Source: Melanocharis versteri
Lineage: Eukaryota; Chordata; Aves; Passeriformes; Melanocharitidae
Assembly: GCA_013397845.1 (NCBI GenBank)
Contig: VZTG01008547.1
Span: forward strand, 1,230,008 to 1,294,007
Length of the DNA stretch: 64,000 nucleotides
Direction: 5' to 3'
Numbering within the stretch: the stretch's first letter is position 1; the number at the start of each line of letters is the position of its first letter. Below, in pieces: positions 41,801 through 52,000 of this stretch. The notes under the pieces are model-generated. The model did not search any database. It worked only from the letters and a program-made list of their open reading frames with translations, and was not told the DNA's origin. The position numbers and the translations under genes were made by a program.

Positions 41801-43827
41801 CTCCTTGGACCAATCACTTTTATCTAGCACATTGCAAAACTCACTGCAACATAACAGCGCAGTAGAAACATGGATGAAGCTAATAAAGAAGAACCTGGTA
41901 GCAACAGCAAGTGTTATCAGTATTAGATTCCTGCAGTTAATACAGCAGCCTACATGTTAATTGTACCGCTCTGTCCTGAAGAGTCAGTCTCAAAGCACTT
42001 AGCAAATTACACTCTGAAACTGCTTCTGCCTCTGAAGCAGAAGCGCTGGAGCATCCTCTGTCTTTTGAGCAGGGTCAAAATTCAGCCCTAAGGCAGTGCG
42101 TGAATGGTGCAGTGAATTGGAGCTGCTTATCTCTGCAGGCCTGGACTAAAATTACTAGATCAGAAATGGGGGGCGAGGGGGGTGGGGTGGGGGGTATTTA
42201 CGTGATGATCTCATTTTAGTGCACAGAAGCTTTTTGACTAACTTGCAAAAAACAAGTGTCCTAGTTTCCTCTAACTGTCCTATTCTGGTTATCTGCCAGG
42301 TTACAGGTCACACTGATTTCTACCTGGAACTTTGATTCAGTATCTGCTTTGGAGTCAAAAGAGAGTTAAACTGTTTGGGTTTTGGGTTGTTTGGCTTCGG
42401 GGTTTTTTGCATCCCTGTCTATCTATTCTTCTGTTAGAGGAGAAACACTTAAAAGACCCACACACCAAGCAGGTCACACTCAACTATCGCAATGTGCTGC
42501 CTTCTGCAGGGATGATGAAAAACCAAGAAGAACTTAAGGTTATGGTCACCACGATTTTCTCAATGTGGAAATACTTTGTCAAACTACAAAAATGTAAAGA
42601 CAAGTTTAAAGCCAGTCCCACTCTATCTCTGCCCTCTTAAATTCTGTCACAAAATCCTGGGAGACTTTTGCCTTAGACCATGGTAAAAGAAGGACCAGGT
42701 TCTTCCAAGGTGAATAAACGAGCATGCAACTCTTTGCATCCTTTGTAGAGTGCAGTCCTACAACTGTTCACATAAACCTCTGAGGTTACAGGCTTCCGCC
42801 TACCTGCAAGGGACACGTGCTGGATACCAGGCTAAGCTTTGCTTACAGCATAGACAGTCACCACTCAAAGTTTGGTCTTTCTCCTAGTTCCAATCTGGAA
42901 CAAATCAGTTTGCTTGAAATCAGAAACTGATTTGCATCTCCATTTTGTATCTTCTTATAGCAAGGAATTGATGGGTGTGCTTGTGAATCAGCATGTTGGG
43001 AGGATTCATTTTTTTTCTGGTGAAATCATAAATAATTGTTCTCCTCCACAAAGAAGACTCAACCTACGTTTCCCAAGCACTTGCAAAATGCTTTTTCCAG
43101 ATTCCATTGTATAGCTCATATTCGGAAAGTTCTTAAGATCTCTGGGTAGAGGAAAAACATATAAATAGAGGGTTTCTGCTTTTATTTTTCATTTTCTGAG
43201 AGCTACAGTTGGAGGATCTCTTTGATACAGCTTTCAGAATATCACCGTTAGGAAAGCATCCAAAGCAAAAATAAGGAGACGGGATTCCTTGCTATATGCT
43301 TCAGGGAAACCCGAGTTCTAATTATTCTAACAAGTTTCAAACTCAGACATCCTTCTAAGCAGTCACTATCTTAGGTCACTCAGGAGGAAAGCTTGTACCA
43401 GCCAGTAACGTGCATCAAGTCCCACTATTGCAGTTTTGGGTTTTTTTTGCACTACTGCCTATAACCAGCACCCTTAGGTGAGAAGGAAGGTGCAAGAGCC
43501 CCACATCCACAGACACAGGAGCAGAGGGCACGACAGCCCCTGGCTGTGCTAAACCCAGGTCAGAGCACTCAGCAGCTGTAGACCTGGTCTGAGCTCCTTG
43601 GGCCCCACAAGCCTTTCTCTATGCCACTGTAACAGGCATAAAGAACTGATACAAGAGAGCAAATTTGAACAGGAGAGAAAATCACTCCCTTCCCTCTGAC
43701 ACCAGCACCTTAAGATGAAATGCAAAGCCCACTTGTTTTGTTCAGCTGCTCTGTACTCCACGGAGCCAAGGTTTCTCATTTCCTTAAAAAACCCACAGCA
43801 GAAATTCAAATGCAACTGGCAACTCAC
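35840..43827. other. GABRA5 8-kb first coding intron
   Basis: No exon was recognised. It holds an 11-bp tandem duplication (36476-36497) and a G-tract cluster (42168-42194). Open frames are short and lack domain signatures. Confidence 0.6.
42168..42194 (+). repeat. G-tract cluster with quadruplex potential
   Basis: Four G tracts of 6, 6, 4 and 6 bases, separated by one to three bases, lie on the plus strand. This fits the standard G-quadruplex pattern with short loops. The motif is on the template strand of GABRA5, in its first coding intron. Confidence 0.85.
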
Positions 43828-43980
43828 CCGAAGTGGCTGGCTAAACTCATGGAAACGCAGAAGAAGAAGAAGTTTTTGATCATGATAAAGTCAGAGACCA
43901 TCCCATTGTCCATTCCAGAGGAGAAGAGGAACGCAGGTGGTTGCTTTGGTGAAGGTGCAGCTGTTCACTTTGTTCTTACA
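43828..43980 (-). CDS. GABRA5: GABRA5 start-codon exon (5'UTR plus signal peptide)
   Basis: The ATG is at 43911-43913. Reading leftwards it opens with MDNGM and encodes about 28 residues plus two bases of the next codon. A short polar start is followed by a hydrophobic core with a run of four Phe and then CVSMSLASHFG, as expected for the secretory signal peptide of this subunit. The donor is GTGAGT (43822-43827). The exon ends in GG, which joins the C opening the next exon to give Gly. Upstream, a pyrimidine-rich tract ending TTGCAG (acceptor AG at 43981-43982) sets the exon's 5' edge at 43980, leaving 67 nt of 5'UTR. The start is therefore not in the first exon, and an upstream non-coding leader exon must exist. 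The acceptor position is inferred from sequence alone; the coding part is clear. Confidence 0.93.
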
Positions 43981-44475
43981 CTGCAACAATACAGAAAAAA
44001 GATAAATCATTGCATGGACAGAGAGCAGGATAGTGGAGTTCAGCTAACACCGCATCTTTTGGTACATGCGTTTTTCACAAACTTATCTAGGCTTATGTAA
44101 ACATCAGCTGTTTATGTAAAATTGTGTATCTTCAAGGACATGTTTTACCTTCTGCTGACAGCAAACTGCAAAACAGGAAAAATTCTTTGTGGCCCAGCTT
44201 TTCCCTATATTCGTCTGTGGTATAAGTAACTAAAAAAACAGCCACCGTTTTCCAAACGCCAATTTCAACCCTTTACCTATTTCAACAACTTCCACATGCC
44301 TGCAAACCCAGGGCTGTGTGCAGCCTCCGCATCCCTTCCTTCCATCACAATTTTTTCCCATTAAATACCCGGCTTCCCTTTCCAAAATCCCAGTTGAAAT
44401 GCCAAGAAACACCTACTGCTTCTTGGAATTCATGCTGCTGATGCACGGCTTAGCAAAAGGAGGGTGGGTTGTTGG
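43981..44475. other. Intron upstream of the GABRA5 start-codon exon
   Basis: This stretch runs from the splice acceptor of the start-codon exon to the assembly gap. The acceptor's pyrimidine-rich tract (minus strand) lies at its left end. It is C-rich on the plus strand toward the gap. Frames that run into the gap are made largely of undetermined residues and carry no meaning. Confidence 0.6.
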
Positions 44476-45036
44476 NNNNNNNNNNNNNNNNNNNNNNNNN
44501 NNNNNNNNNNNNNNNNNNNNNNNNNNNNNNNNNNNNNNNNNNNNNNNNNNNNNNNNNNNNNNNNNNNNNNNNNNNNNNNNNNNNNNNNNNNNNNNNNNNN
44601 NNNNNNNNNNNNNNNNNNNNNNNNNNNNNNNNNNNNNNNNNNNNNNNNNNNNNNNNNNNNNNNNNNNNNNNNNNNNNNNNNNNNNNNNNNNNNNNNNNNN
44701 NNNNNNNNNNNNNNNNNNNNNNNNNNNNNNNNNNNNNNNNNNNNNNNNNNNNNNNNNNNNNNNNNNNNNNNNNNNNNNNNNNNNNNNNNNNNNNNNNNNN
44801 NNNNNNNNNNNNNNNNNNNNNNNNNNNNNNNNNNNNNNNNNNNNNNNNNNNNNNNNNNNNNNNNNNNNNNNNNNNNNNNNNNNNNNNNNNNNNNNNNNNN
44901 NNNNNNNNNNNNNNNNNNNNNNNNNNNNNNNNNNNNNNNNNNNNNNNNNNNNNNNNNNNNNNNNNNNNNNNNNNNNNNNNNNNNNNNNNNNNNNNNNNNN
45001 NNNNNNNNNNNNNNNNNNNNNNNNNNNNNNNNNNNN
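44476..45036. other. Assembly gap (561 N)
   Basis: An uninterrupted run of N. The sequence right after it is very GC- and CpG-rich, a common cause of dropout, so the gap probably covers part of a CpG island. Confidence 0.99.
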
Positions 45037-45300
45037 TCGGGCACCCCGGCGGCGACCTCCCGGCAAGGGGCCGCTCCCGGACCCGTCGCAGCCCCGGCAG
45101 GCTTCAGCGGCTCCCCGGGCTCTCCGCACTGGTCTCCTGCGAGCAGCCCCCACCGAGCGCCCCCCGGGGCAGGTTCCCGGGAGAGCCCGGCCGGCACCGA
45201 CTGTCCTCGGAGAGAAGGAGCCCCTGGCACAGCTCGGGCGGGCAGGTGTCGTGTGACCGAGGGCAGGGGCACCCAACACGGCGGAGGCTTGCCGGTCTGT
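45037..45300. promoter_or_regulatory. CpG-island-like sequence, candidate GABRA5 promoter
   Basis: GC-rich sequence with many CpG dinucleotides, bordering the gap and about 1.1 kb upstream of the start-codon exon. The splice acceptor before the ATG requires a leader exon further upstream, and this island plus the gap is the nearest suitable place. No TATA box or leader-exon donor could be assigned. The promoter role is an inference from position and composition. Confidence 0.5.
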
Positions 45301-46183
45301 AGGCTCGTTGCACCACACGTGTATAAGCGTACATATGTATAAACACACCCCTACATACCCAGATCTTGCCTATGTTCCTCTTCCAGTGGACCTGACCTAA
45401 ACCATCATAGCTCTTAAATGCTGAAGTGGTAGGTTTATAGCCACAACATAAACTCTCTTTTTGCATCCTCATTATTAGACATCCATAGTTTATATAGCAA
45501 TATTACAGATTCCAGGAGAACTGCGATAACTTCGAGGTTTCCTTGTGATTGTTTGTGGTGCTGTTCGTAAAAAATGGATGCACTGTTTCATAGCTTCAGT
45601 GATAAGAGCATTACAGTCGCTACATGTTCAAGGCACATACATAATGTACTGCTTGCAGGTGCATTTTGAACTACATGAAAGATGAAATGAGTGTTGTATA
45701 GTCCCAGTTCCTGGGGATTCCTTGAGATGAATGCAACATTTTGCAGCATGCGCATGTTACACGTGATAATATATGATTTCAGTGTATACTGCTGTGACTG
45801 TATTTCAAGGTAACACTCCAAACTCAGTTATTAAATTATCAGATCTAATGAGGTAGTGCATGTCTTTCAGGCAACATATGGATCAATGAAGCACTTGTTT
45901 TTTTTCTATATCCATATAAAAGCTCTATGAAATTAATCCCTTCACTGAAATCAATATTGGTTCTGTAGCTCATTGCCACAGAGGGTGCTGCTCTGTGTGC
46001 CTAGTTCAGAGTCTGCACTGTCTGAGTTGAAAACTGGTCCTTAGAAATTTCAGTTTACATTTTTTCCCACCTAACAAAACCAGAAACGTTGCCCCAGGGA
46101 GAATTTTCTTTGTGAACAATGAATCATTTTCCTAGTAGCAATCGAGTAGCATTTTCTCGGGCAGTTCTTTGTAATTCTCCTCT
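45301..46183. other. Upstream non-coding DNA
   Basis: Ordinary AT-moderate sequence between the CpG-rich patch and a small CR1 tail. No coding sequence, RNA gene or clear repeat was recognised. Confidence 0.55.
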
Positions 46184-46270
46184 TCAACATTCCCCTGAGA
46201 CTCATCAGGGATTGGACTAGATGATCTTTAAAGGTCTCTTTCAACCCAAACCAGTGTATGGTTCAATGGC
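46184..46270 (+). mobile_element. CR1 LINE 3' tail remnant
   Basis: About 80 bp matching the end of CR1: GGGATTGGACTAGATGATC, then TTTAAAGGTCTCTTTCAACC. The rest of the element is absent. Confidence 0.85.
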
Positions 46271-46855
46271 TCTATATCTGGTGCTTAGCTGTGTTCAAGT
46301 TTTACAGCAATGATTTATGATCTTGAACGCGGAGCCAATGACATACGTTGTTCCTCGTTGTTCCTTAGTGACTTCAATAAATATGAAGTTGTGAATGAAT
46401 GTTGCTATCAGAACAGCTTTCCCAGTGCTTAAAAATATCTGAGTTAAGTAGTATGAAGCGCCAGTAGTTTCTCATGATAATGTTCTTGCCTAGCAGTGTC
46501 TAAATCACATTTTTTACAGTGCTTTGATTTCTAGTACAAACTATTTATATCTCTGTATAGGTGATGTTGTAAAAATATGTGATCTTTAAATAATTTTACA
46601 AAAGAGATATATAGGAATGTTGGCCTAGACTTTGGTGCAAGCAGGTGAGAGCTGTTTCGGCCTCTCGCTCCAGCTCCTTGGCGAGCGGAACTGAATCTCG
46701 GTTCCTCTGACTCCCTGCATCTTCTCCACGAAGCCATATGCTGCAGATCCGCTTCTCAACACCAAAGGGAGAAAGCGTTTAGGAACTGGGGGAGCAGAAC
46801 AGCAAGAAAATGTTTAAGGAAAGCTTAAGGAAAAGGAAAGGATAGACGAGAACGA
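46271..46855. other. Upstream non-coding DNA between two CR1 tail remnants
   Basis: No gene was recognised. A modestly GC-rich part at 46640-46740 contains a GTGAGA donor-like site on the plus strand (at 46645) and an open frame on the minus strand; neither is enough to call an exon. Confidence 0.5.
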
Positions 46856-46932
46856 TACAGAACGGTTTGTGTTGGAAAGGGATCTCAGGGATCACCTAGT
46901 TCCACCCCCGGCCACGGACAAGGACACCGCGG
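46856..46932 (-). mobile_element. CR1 LINE 3' tail remnant, minus orientation
   Basis: The plus strand shows the reverse complement of the CR1 end: ACAGAACGGTTTGTGTTGG, AAAGGGATCTCAGGGATCACC, TAGTTCCACCCCCGGCCA, then GACAAGGACACC. Several changes have raised its CpG count, and the element runs directly into CpG-rich DNA. Confidence 0.85.
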
Positions 46933-47150
46933 AAGCGCCTTACTGGGCGAAACAGCGAGCTGAGAAGTGCCGGCGTCCCGCACCGCGGTGCCCCCGCGCC
47001 GCGCCGAGCCCACCGCTGCTCCCGCCGTGTNGGGCCGGGCGGCGCTCGCTCGGTGGGGCACGGACCGGGCCGCGCAAACCCGGATCGCACGGCTCTGCGG
47101 GCCGGATCCCGGCAGAACGGTGGCTTTGGCCCGTGATCGCCGTTATTGCC
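46933..47150. promoter_or_regulatory. Second CpG-rich patch, possible promoter
   Basis: About 220 bp with dense CpG (CGGCGTCCCGCACCGCGG, GGGCCGGGCGGCGCTCG) and a single undetermined base at 47031. It lies about 3 kb upstream of the GABRA5 start-codon exon, close enough for an alternative leader exon. No splice or core-promoter signal could be fixed. Function is inferred from composition only. Confidence 0.4.
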
Positions 47151-48069
47151 AGCAACAGAGAGCTTCTATGGAGGCAACGGCATCGCGCGTCCTCCGCTGT
47201 GTGTTTCTTCAGGCACTCCCTTGTGATTCACACGCTGTATCCTCAGCCTCCTTGTCACGTTTTAAAGTCTACGTTGAATTTAGTGTGTGAATCAAATGCT
47301 TTCTGTTAGGGTCAGGGAAATGTTTTGTTTGGTTAATTTTTCTCTGTGCTGCTGTGTAGCAAAACACCAACACGGCCATTCCACACAGTCATTTTCTTTA
47401 AAATTTGGGAGAAGTTTGCGTGGTCCCTCTCTGACGGTTTTCCTCCCTGTTTCACTGAGTAATGTTGCTTATTTGCAGAGATGAATGCATATGGGGTCGA
47501 TCATCCTCTGCATGGGACTGAAACAAAAGTGCAGGCAAATTGGGCTGTGATTTTTACCATGGCACATGCTTGGGAGCTCGCTGGGAGACACACACCCACC
47601 CCTTACGGGGACACTGTGTTAGAAAATGGCACGTTTTGCCAGTAGCCAAAGGTGTCTCTGTAGCTGATCAAGTCATTCCTTCTTCCTGGTGAGTTACAGA
47701 GAGCTCGTGAATTTGTGTGGAGGTGTGACATGCTGTGGGAACTGGTGCGAGTAGGCTCCTCAGAGGCATTCTCTTCTACCAAAACAATTCAGTTCCATCA
47801 TCTAGGTGGGGAGGACTGCATGCTTTTTTTTTTTTTAATCTTTTGCCTTTGGCCTCTTAGCTAAGATTCCACAAAAAGCAGCACTTGGAACAGTGACTTT
47901 GGTGATACAAATCCTTTTCCAATAGAGAGCAGTCTGAATTCATCTGTCTTTGAAGGAACCCCTAATCATGAGCTAATACAGACTCAGCCACTCTCAATGC
48001 AGAGATTGGATCTGAGCAAAGAGTTAAAGCCTTGTTTTACTCCCTGCTAGTATCTGTAAAGACTGGAGT
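47151..48069. other. Non-coding DNA upstream of GABRA5
   Basis: No coding sequence or RNA gene was recognised. A poly-T run lies near 47825. The sequence right of here is taken as intergenic or far-upstream DNA. Confidence 0.55.
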
Positions 48070-49005
48070 CGAGACTCTATTGAGCCCAGGTGAGACACAC
48101 CTGGAGTTCCCCAGTATGAGAGAGACATGCATGTGGTGGAAAAAGTCAAACAAAGGACCAAGCAGCTTAGTAAAGGACTGGAGGGTCTCTCCTGTGAAGG
48201 TGAGGCAGAGAGAGCTGGGATTGTCCAGACAGGAGAAGAAAAGGCTAAGAGGGATACTTATCCATGGGTATAAATACCTGAGGGCAGGGGGCTGAAGAAG
48301 AGGGAGACAGACTTTGCTTAGTGCTACTGACTGACAGTAAGTCCTATGAGGAGCAGCTGAGGGAGCTGGGATTGTTTAGCCTGGAGAAAATGAGGCTCAA
48401 GGGAGACCGTATTGCTCTCTACAACCATCTGAAATCAGGTTGTAGCCTGGCAGGGGTCGGCCTCTTCTCCCAAGCAACCAGTGACAGGATGAGAGTAAAT
48501 GGCTTCGTGCTGCACCAGGAAAGGTTCAGGCTGGACATCAGGAAGAATTTCTTCACAGAAAGAGTTGTTAAGTATTGGAACAGGCTGCCCAGGGAAGTGG
48601 TGGAGTCACCATCCCTGGAGGTGTTCAAGAAATAACTGGATGTGGCATTTAGTGCCATGGTCTAATTGATAAGGTGGTGGTCAGTCAAAGGTTGGACTTG
48701 ATGATCTTGGAGGTCTTTTCCAACCTAAATGATTCTGTGACAGGAGAAGGAACCGCAGGCACAAATTAAAAAAAACCCATAACATTCCATCTGAATACAA
48801 GAAAACATGTTTTTACTTTGAGGGTGGTCAAACACAGGGACAGGTTGCCCAGAGAAGTTGTGAAGTCTCTGTCTGTGGAGACAAAACTTGAAGGTAAATG
48901 ATCCTGGGAAACCCACTGTAACTGCCCCTGTTTAACAGGAGGTGGGCCTTGGTAATCTCCAGATGAGCCCTCCAGCCTCAGCTGTCCTGTGATCCTGTAA
49001 GCTAT
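48070..49005 (+). mobile_element. CR1 LINE 3' part, split by a second CR1
   Basis: The left half (48070-48337) carries GCCCAGGTGAGACACACCTG, then GAGAGAGCTGGGATTGTCC and GGTATAAATACCTGAGGG, ending in GGAGACAGACTTTGC...GACTGACAG. The right half (48738-49005) resumes at the next expected CR1 position (GGCACAAATT, then TTTTTACTTTGAGGGTGGTC, CAGGTTGCCCAGAGAAG and TAACAGGAGGTGGGCCTTGG) and ends GTCCTGTGATCCTGT. The two halves are collinear parts of one element interrupted by 48338-48737. Confidence 0.88.
48338..48737 (+). mobile_element. Inner CR1 LINE copy nested in an older CR1
   Basis: About 400 bp of CR1 3' region: GAGGGAGCTGGGATTGTTTA, GCCTGGAGAAAATGAGGCTC, GGACATCAGGAAGAATTTC, CAGGCTGCCCAGGGAAGTGG and TGATCTTGGAGGTCTTTTCC, ending GATTCTG. 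Its 3' region is of a different CR1 subtype from the outer element (the part after the head uses a different wording). It is flanked by TGACAG on both sides (48332-48337 and 48738-48743), a possible target-site duplication. Confidence 0.85.
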
Positions 49006-52000
49006 GAAAACTGTGCCATCCCGTGAAACTCTCTCTTAATTTCTCCAAGCCATTTCACAACTGTCTGGTAGTGAAATGATACAAACAACCTTGCTGATGT
49101 GAGAGGTATTAGAGTCTGATAGACTTTGAATCATTTGGTGTATTTCTGGATGACAAGGGGGGATACTGACAGCCTTTTTTTCCCTCACGTATGCCCACTT
49201 TATAATGCCATGGACACCATAAAACGTGACCAGTTTGCTGCATTTCACTTGTCTGCTGGGTCATGCTGCAGACAGAACTGCATTTCGGACCTATTGTTTT
49301 GGTGTTTCGTTCTGTGCATCCCAGTGGCAAGAGGGAACTACTTACCTGAGGTTTTTGAGATGTGGCTGGAGGCAGAAGAGTAACACTGGGAAGGATTGCT
49401 CAGAGATGGAGTTGGTCCCTTTTTGTGTAGCACAGAAGGCATCAGTGGTGCCATTGGGAGAGAGAGGCAGATGCCCTCCTGCTGTGTTCCAGCAAAATTC
49501 CAGCTGGTTTTGAGAAGCAACGCCTTTAGCAAGCAACACTGATGCTTCTATGTGCTATTTGTTGTGATTCCCGAATCTGCAGGTTCAAAGGTGTTAAAAA
49601 CTTCATCTGAATCTAATCCTGAGCAGGGTGCTTTCTGCACGGATTCAGTTTAGAAATGAATGAAAGGCTGCATTTTCTCTTTGGCAGTTCATCCTTTCTG
49701 CTATGGGCAACCTTCAGTCCATTTCCACATATTAGACTAACAGCTGAGCAAATGTTCAGGGTGTGCCTGAATACTGTTGTCATGGATTTATAGAATGTCT
49801 TAAGATTCACTGTTTCTGAAAACCACCCTAGGCACCTTACAGAGGTCCTTACTCCAAGACTAGAACCCTGGGTGCTGGCAGCCTTATTTCTCAAAAGTGT
49901 CTGTCAAAAAATGTAATGACTTTGTGTTAGAGACTTTGCCCCATTAGACCAGCAAAATGTTTCCTAGAGATACCTCCCACACCCAAAGGAGTGGAGAACA
50001 TTTCCAACATTTTTCAGCCCATTTTAAGGTGTTAATGCTCTAACCCTTGGATTAGAGCATTAAAGCAAAGATTGTTACTTAAAGTGACCTCCCTGTCTTT
50101 CTGCAGCCATATAAAGGTTCCACCTTTTTCTCCAAACCCACTTAGGTGTGTGACTCCTTACAGCTCCCTTGTCCCTCACTCCCTCTCTCCTCCCTCCAGG
50201 TTAACCCAGCTGGGGGGCTGGTGGGGTTCATCAGGCCTGGCACTGCCCTTGCAGTGCCTCTGCAGGGAAATGTTGCACACAGGCACATTTTGACCATTTG
50301 TTTTTAGCAGGTCAGCTTGCCCCTGAGATAGCCCTTTTTGCCTCTGCCCTGGAAAAGAGAGAATTTCCTCCACACCAGTGGATAGCAGTGAAAACTCAGA
50401 GTGAAGGGTCAAACCTCCTTACAAATATTTTTCCCATGGAACAACTGTGGTTTTATTCACATCCTTGCTAGGTTCAGATGTGAAATCTGCTCCCTGTTCC
50501 AGCAGCCTACCAAAGTCTGCCCTTGAAATACAAATAATGAAAGCCAAAGGGATTTACAACACATCCTGGTTCATGGTCTTAGATTTGGGAGGCAGAGGGG
50601 CCACCTAACAAAAATCCCTCCTGCATCACACAGTCCGCACATTTCCGTAGTATTATAAACTGTGACTTTCTGTTTTGCTTTCCTCTTGTGTTGTAAGAAT
50701 ACAGGCTCTTTTTCCTGGATATCCATAAACTGCAGCAAGTCACCTCTTCCATGAGCGTTATATCCCATAAACAAGGGCCTGCTGTTATCTCACCTTGAAT
50801 GTTCCTCTGTTTTCTTCTCTTGTTGGCACTGTGCTTTTAACAGAGATAAGTTTATGGACACAAGATTTTTGCACACAAGTGAGCATCAACTCAGAAAACC
50901 TGTGAACCGGAATTTTATGACCCTATCATATATAAAATACCTTTCGTTAATTTCTTCAAAGTGGTTAAATTTACTGGTTAGTATTCTAGCTAGGTAGAGT
51001 AGCAGTTATATCTATATCTGAAAAATAATGGGTCATTAGGATAGCATTGTACATAATCTTTAAATCCTCGGCCTGGTGATTTGGGTGCAAATTTACCGTA
51101 AGTAAGGCACTGCATGGTGCATTCCTTGTGAGGATAGAGCACACCTTTAATGATACAGTGGAGCAAAAACCCATCTAATCAAGAAAGTACTTTGAGGAGA
51201 ATAACCACAACAATTCAGCTTCATACATATGATTCCTAAAGAAATCTTAATCAGGCTTAAACTGGAGCATGAGAGCTCTGCATCAATATTCAAGGCTTTA
51301 TGCATATGTTACTGTACATGTAATTCCTTCAGAAGAGGAAGGAGAGAACGAATCTTAGAAGGAACAACACAGAAATTCATTGAACTAAGAGGAAAGGATC
51401 AATGTTGATAAATTCTTTATTAAGCATATATTCAAATATTCATAATGGATGGAAGGTGAGTGTACTAATGGACAGTGTAGGACTATAGTAAAATAATGTA
51501 CTTACTGATGTTAAGAACGGAGTATTTGAAGTTTAGAAATTAGTTAAATACAGCCAAGAGGTACCAAAATCTATTTGACATTCAGAGTAAATCTGTGAAT
51601 TTTATTATACGTACAAATGCATGTATGTCTCTCATATTTAGGTTATAAGCTCTACATATTTATGCCTATTGATACATGTATGTACATATCAACTGTCAGC
51701 TGGGTTTTGGCTCTGTAAATACTAAGATAAGATTGGATTAGCATGTTTTAAGTTGTTGTGATGAACCCAGGTCTTTTTTTGGCTGCTGTAGTTTCCATAT
51801 TTACTGCATTTCCCTGTGTTGTTTATATGTGTGCTGGGCATACTGACAGAACTCATTATTTCTGTTTCTGATCAATATAGGTAACTGTCAAAGATGCCAA
51901 CAAATATTAGTATCCACTTTTGTAAAATTTCACATAAGCTTTCAAGTCACCCTGTTCGTGATTCATTACAATAATTAGCTGCTGCTACAGGAAAATACAT

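Noticed and set aside
44318..45348. Several frames of about 280-310 codons on both strands
   Set aside because: They are created by the run of N, which contains no stop codons. The real flanks are short and GC-rich.
46640..46740. Possible leader exon with a GTGAGA donor on the plus strand and an open frame on the minus strand
   Set aside because: The donor is on the wrong strand for GABRA5, the minus-strand frame has no matching donor, and there is no transcript evidence.
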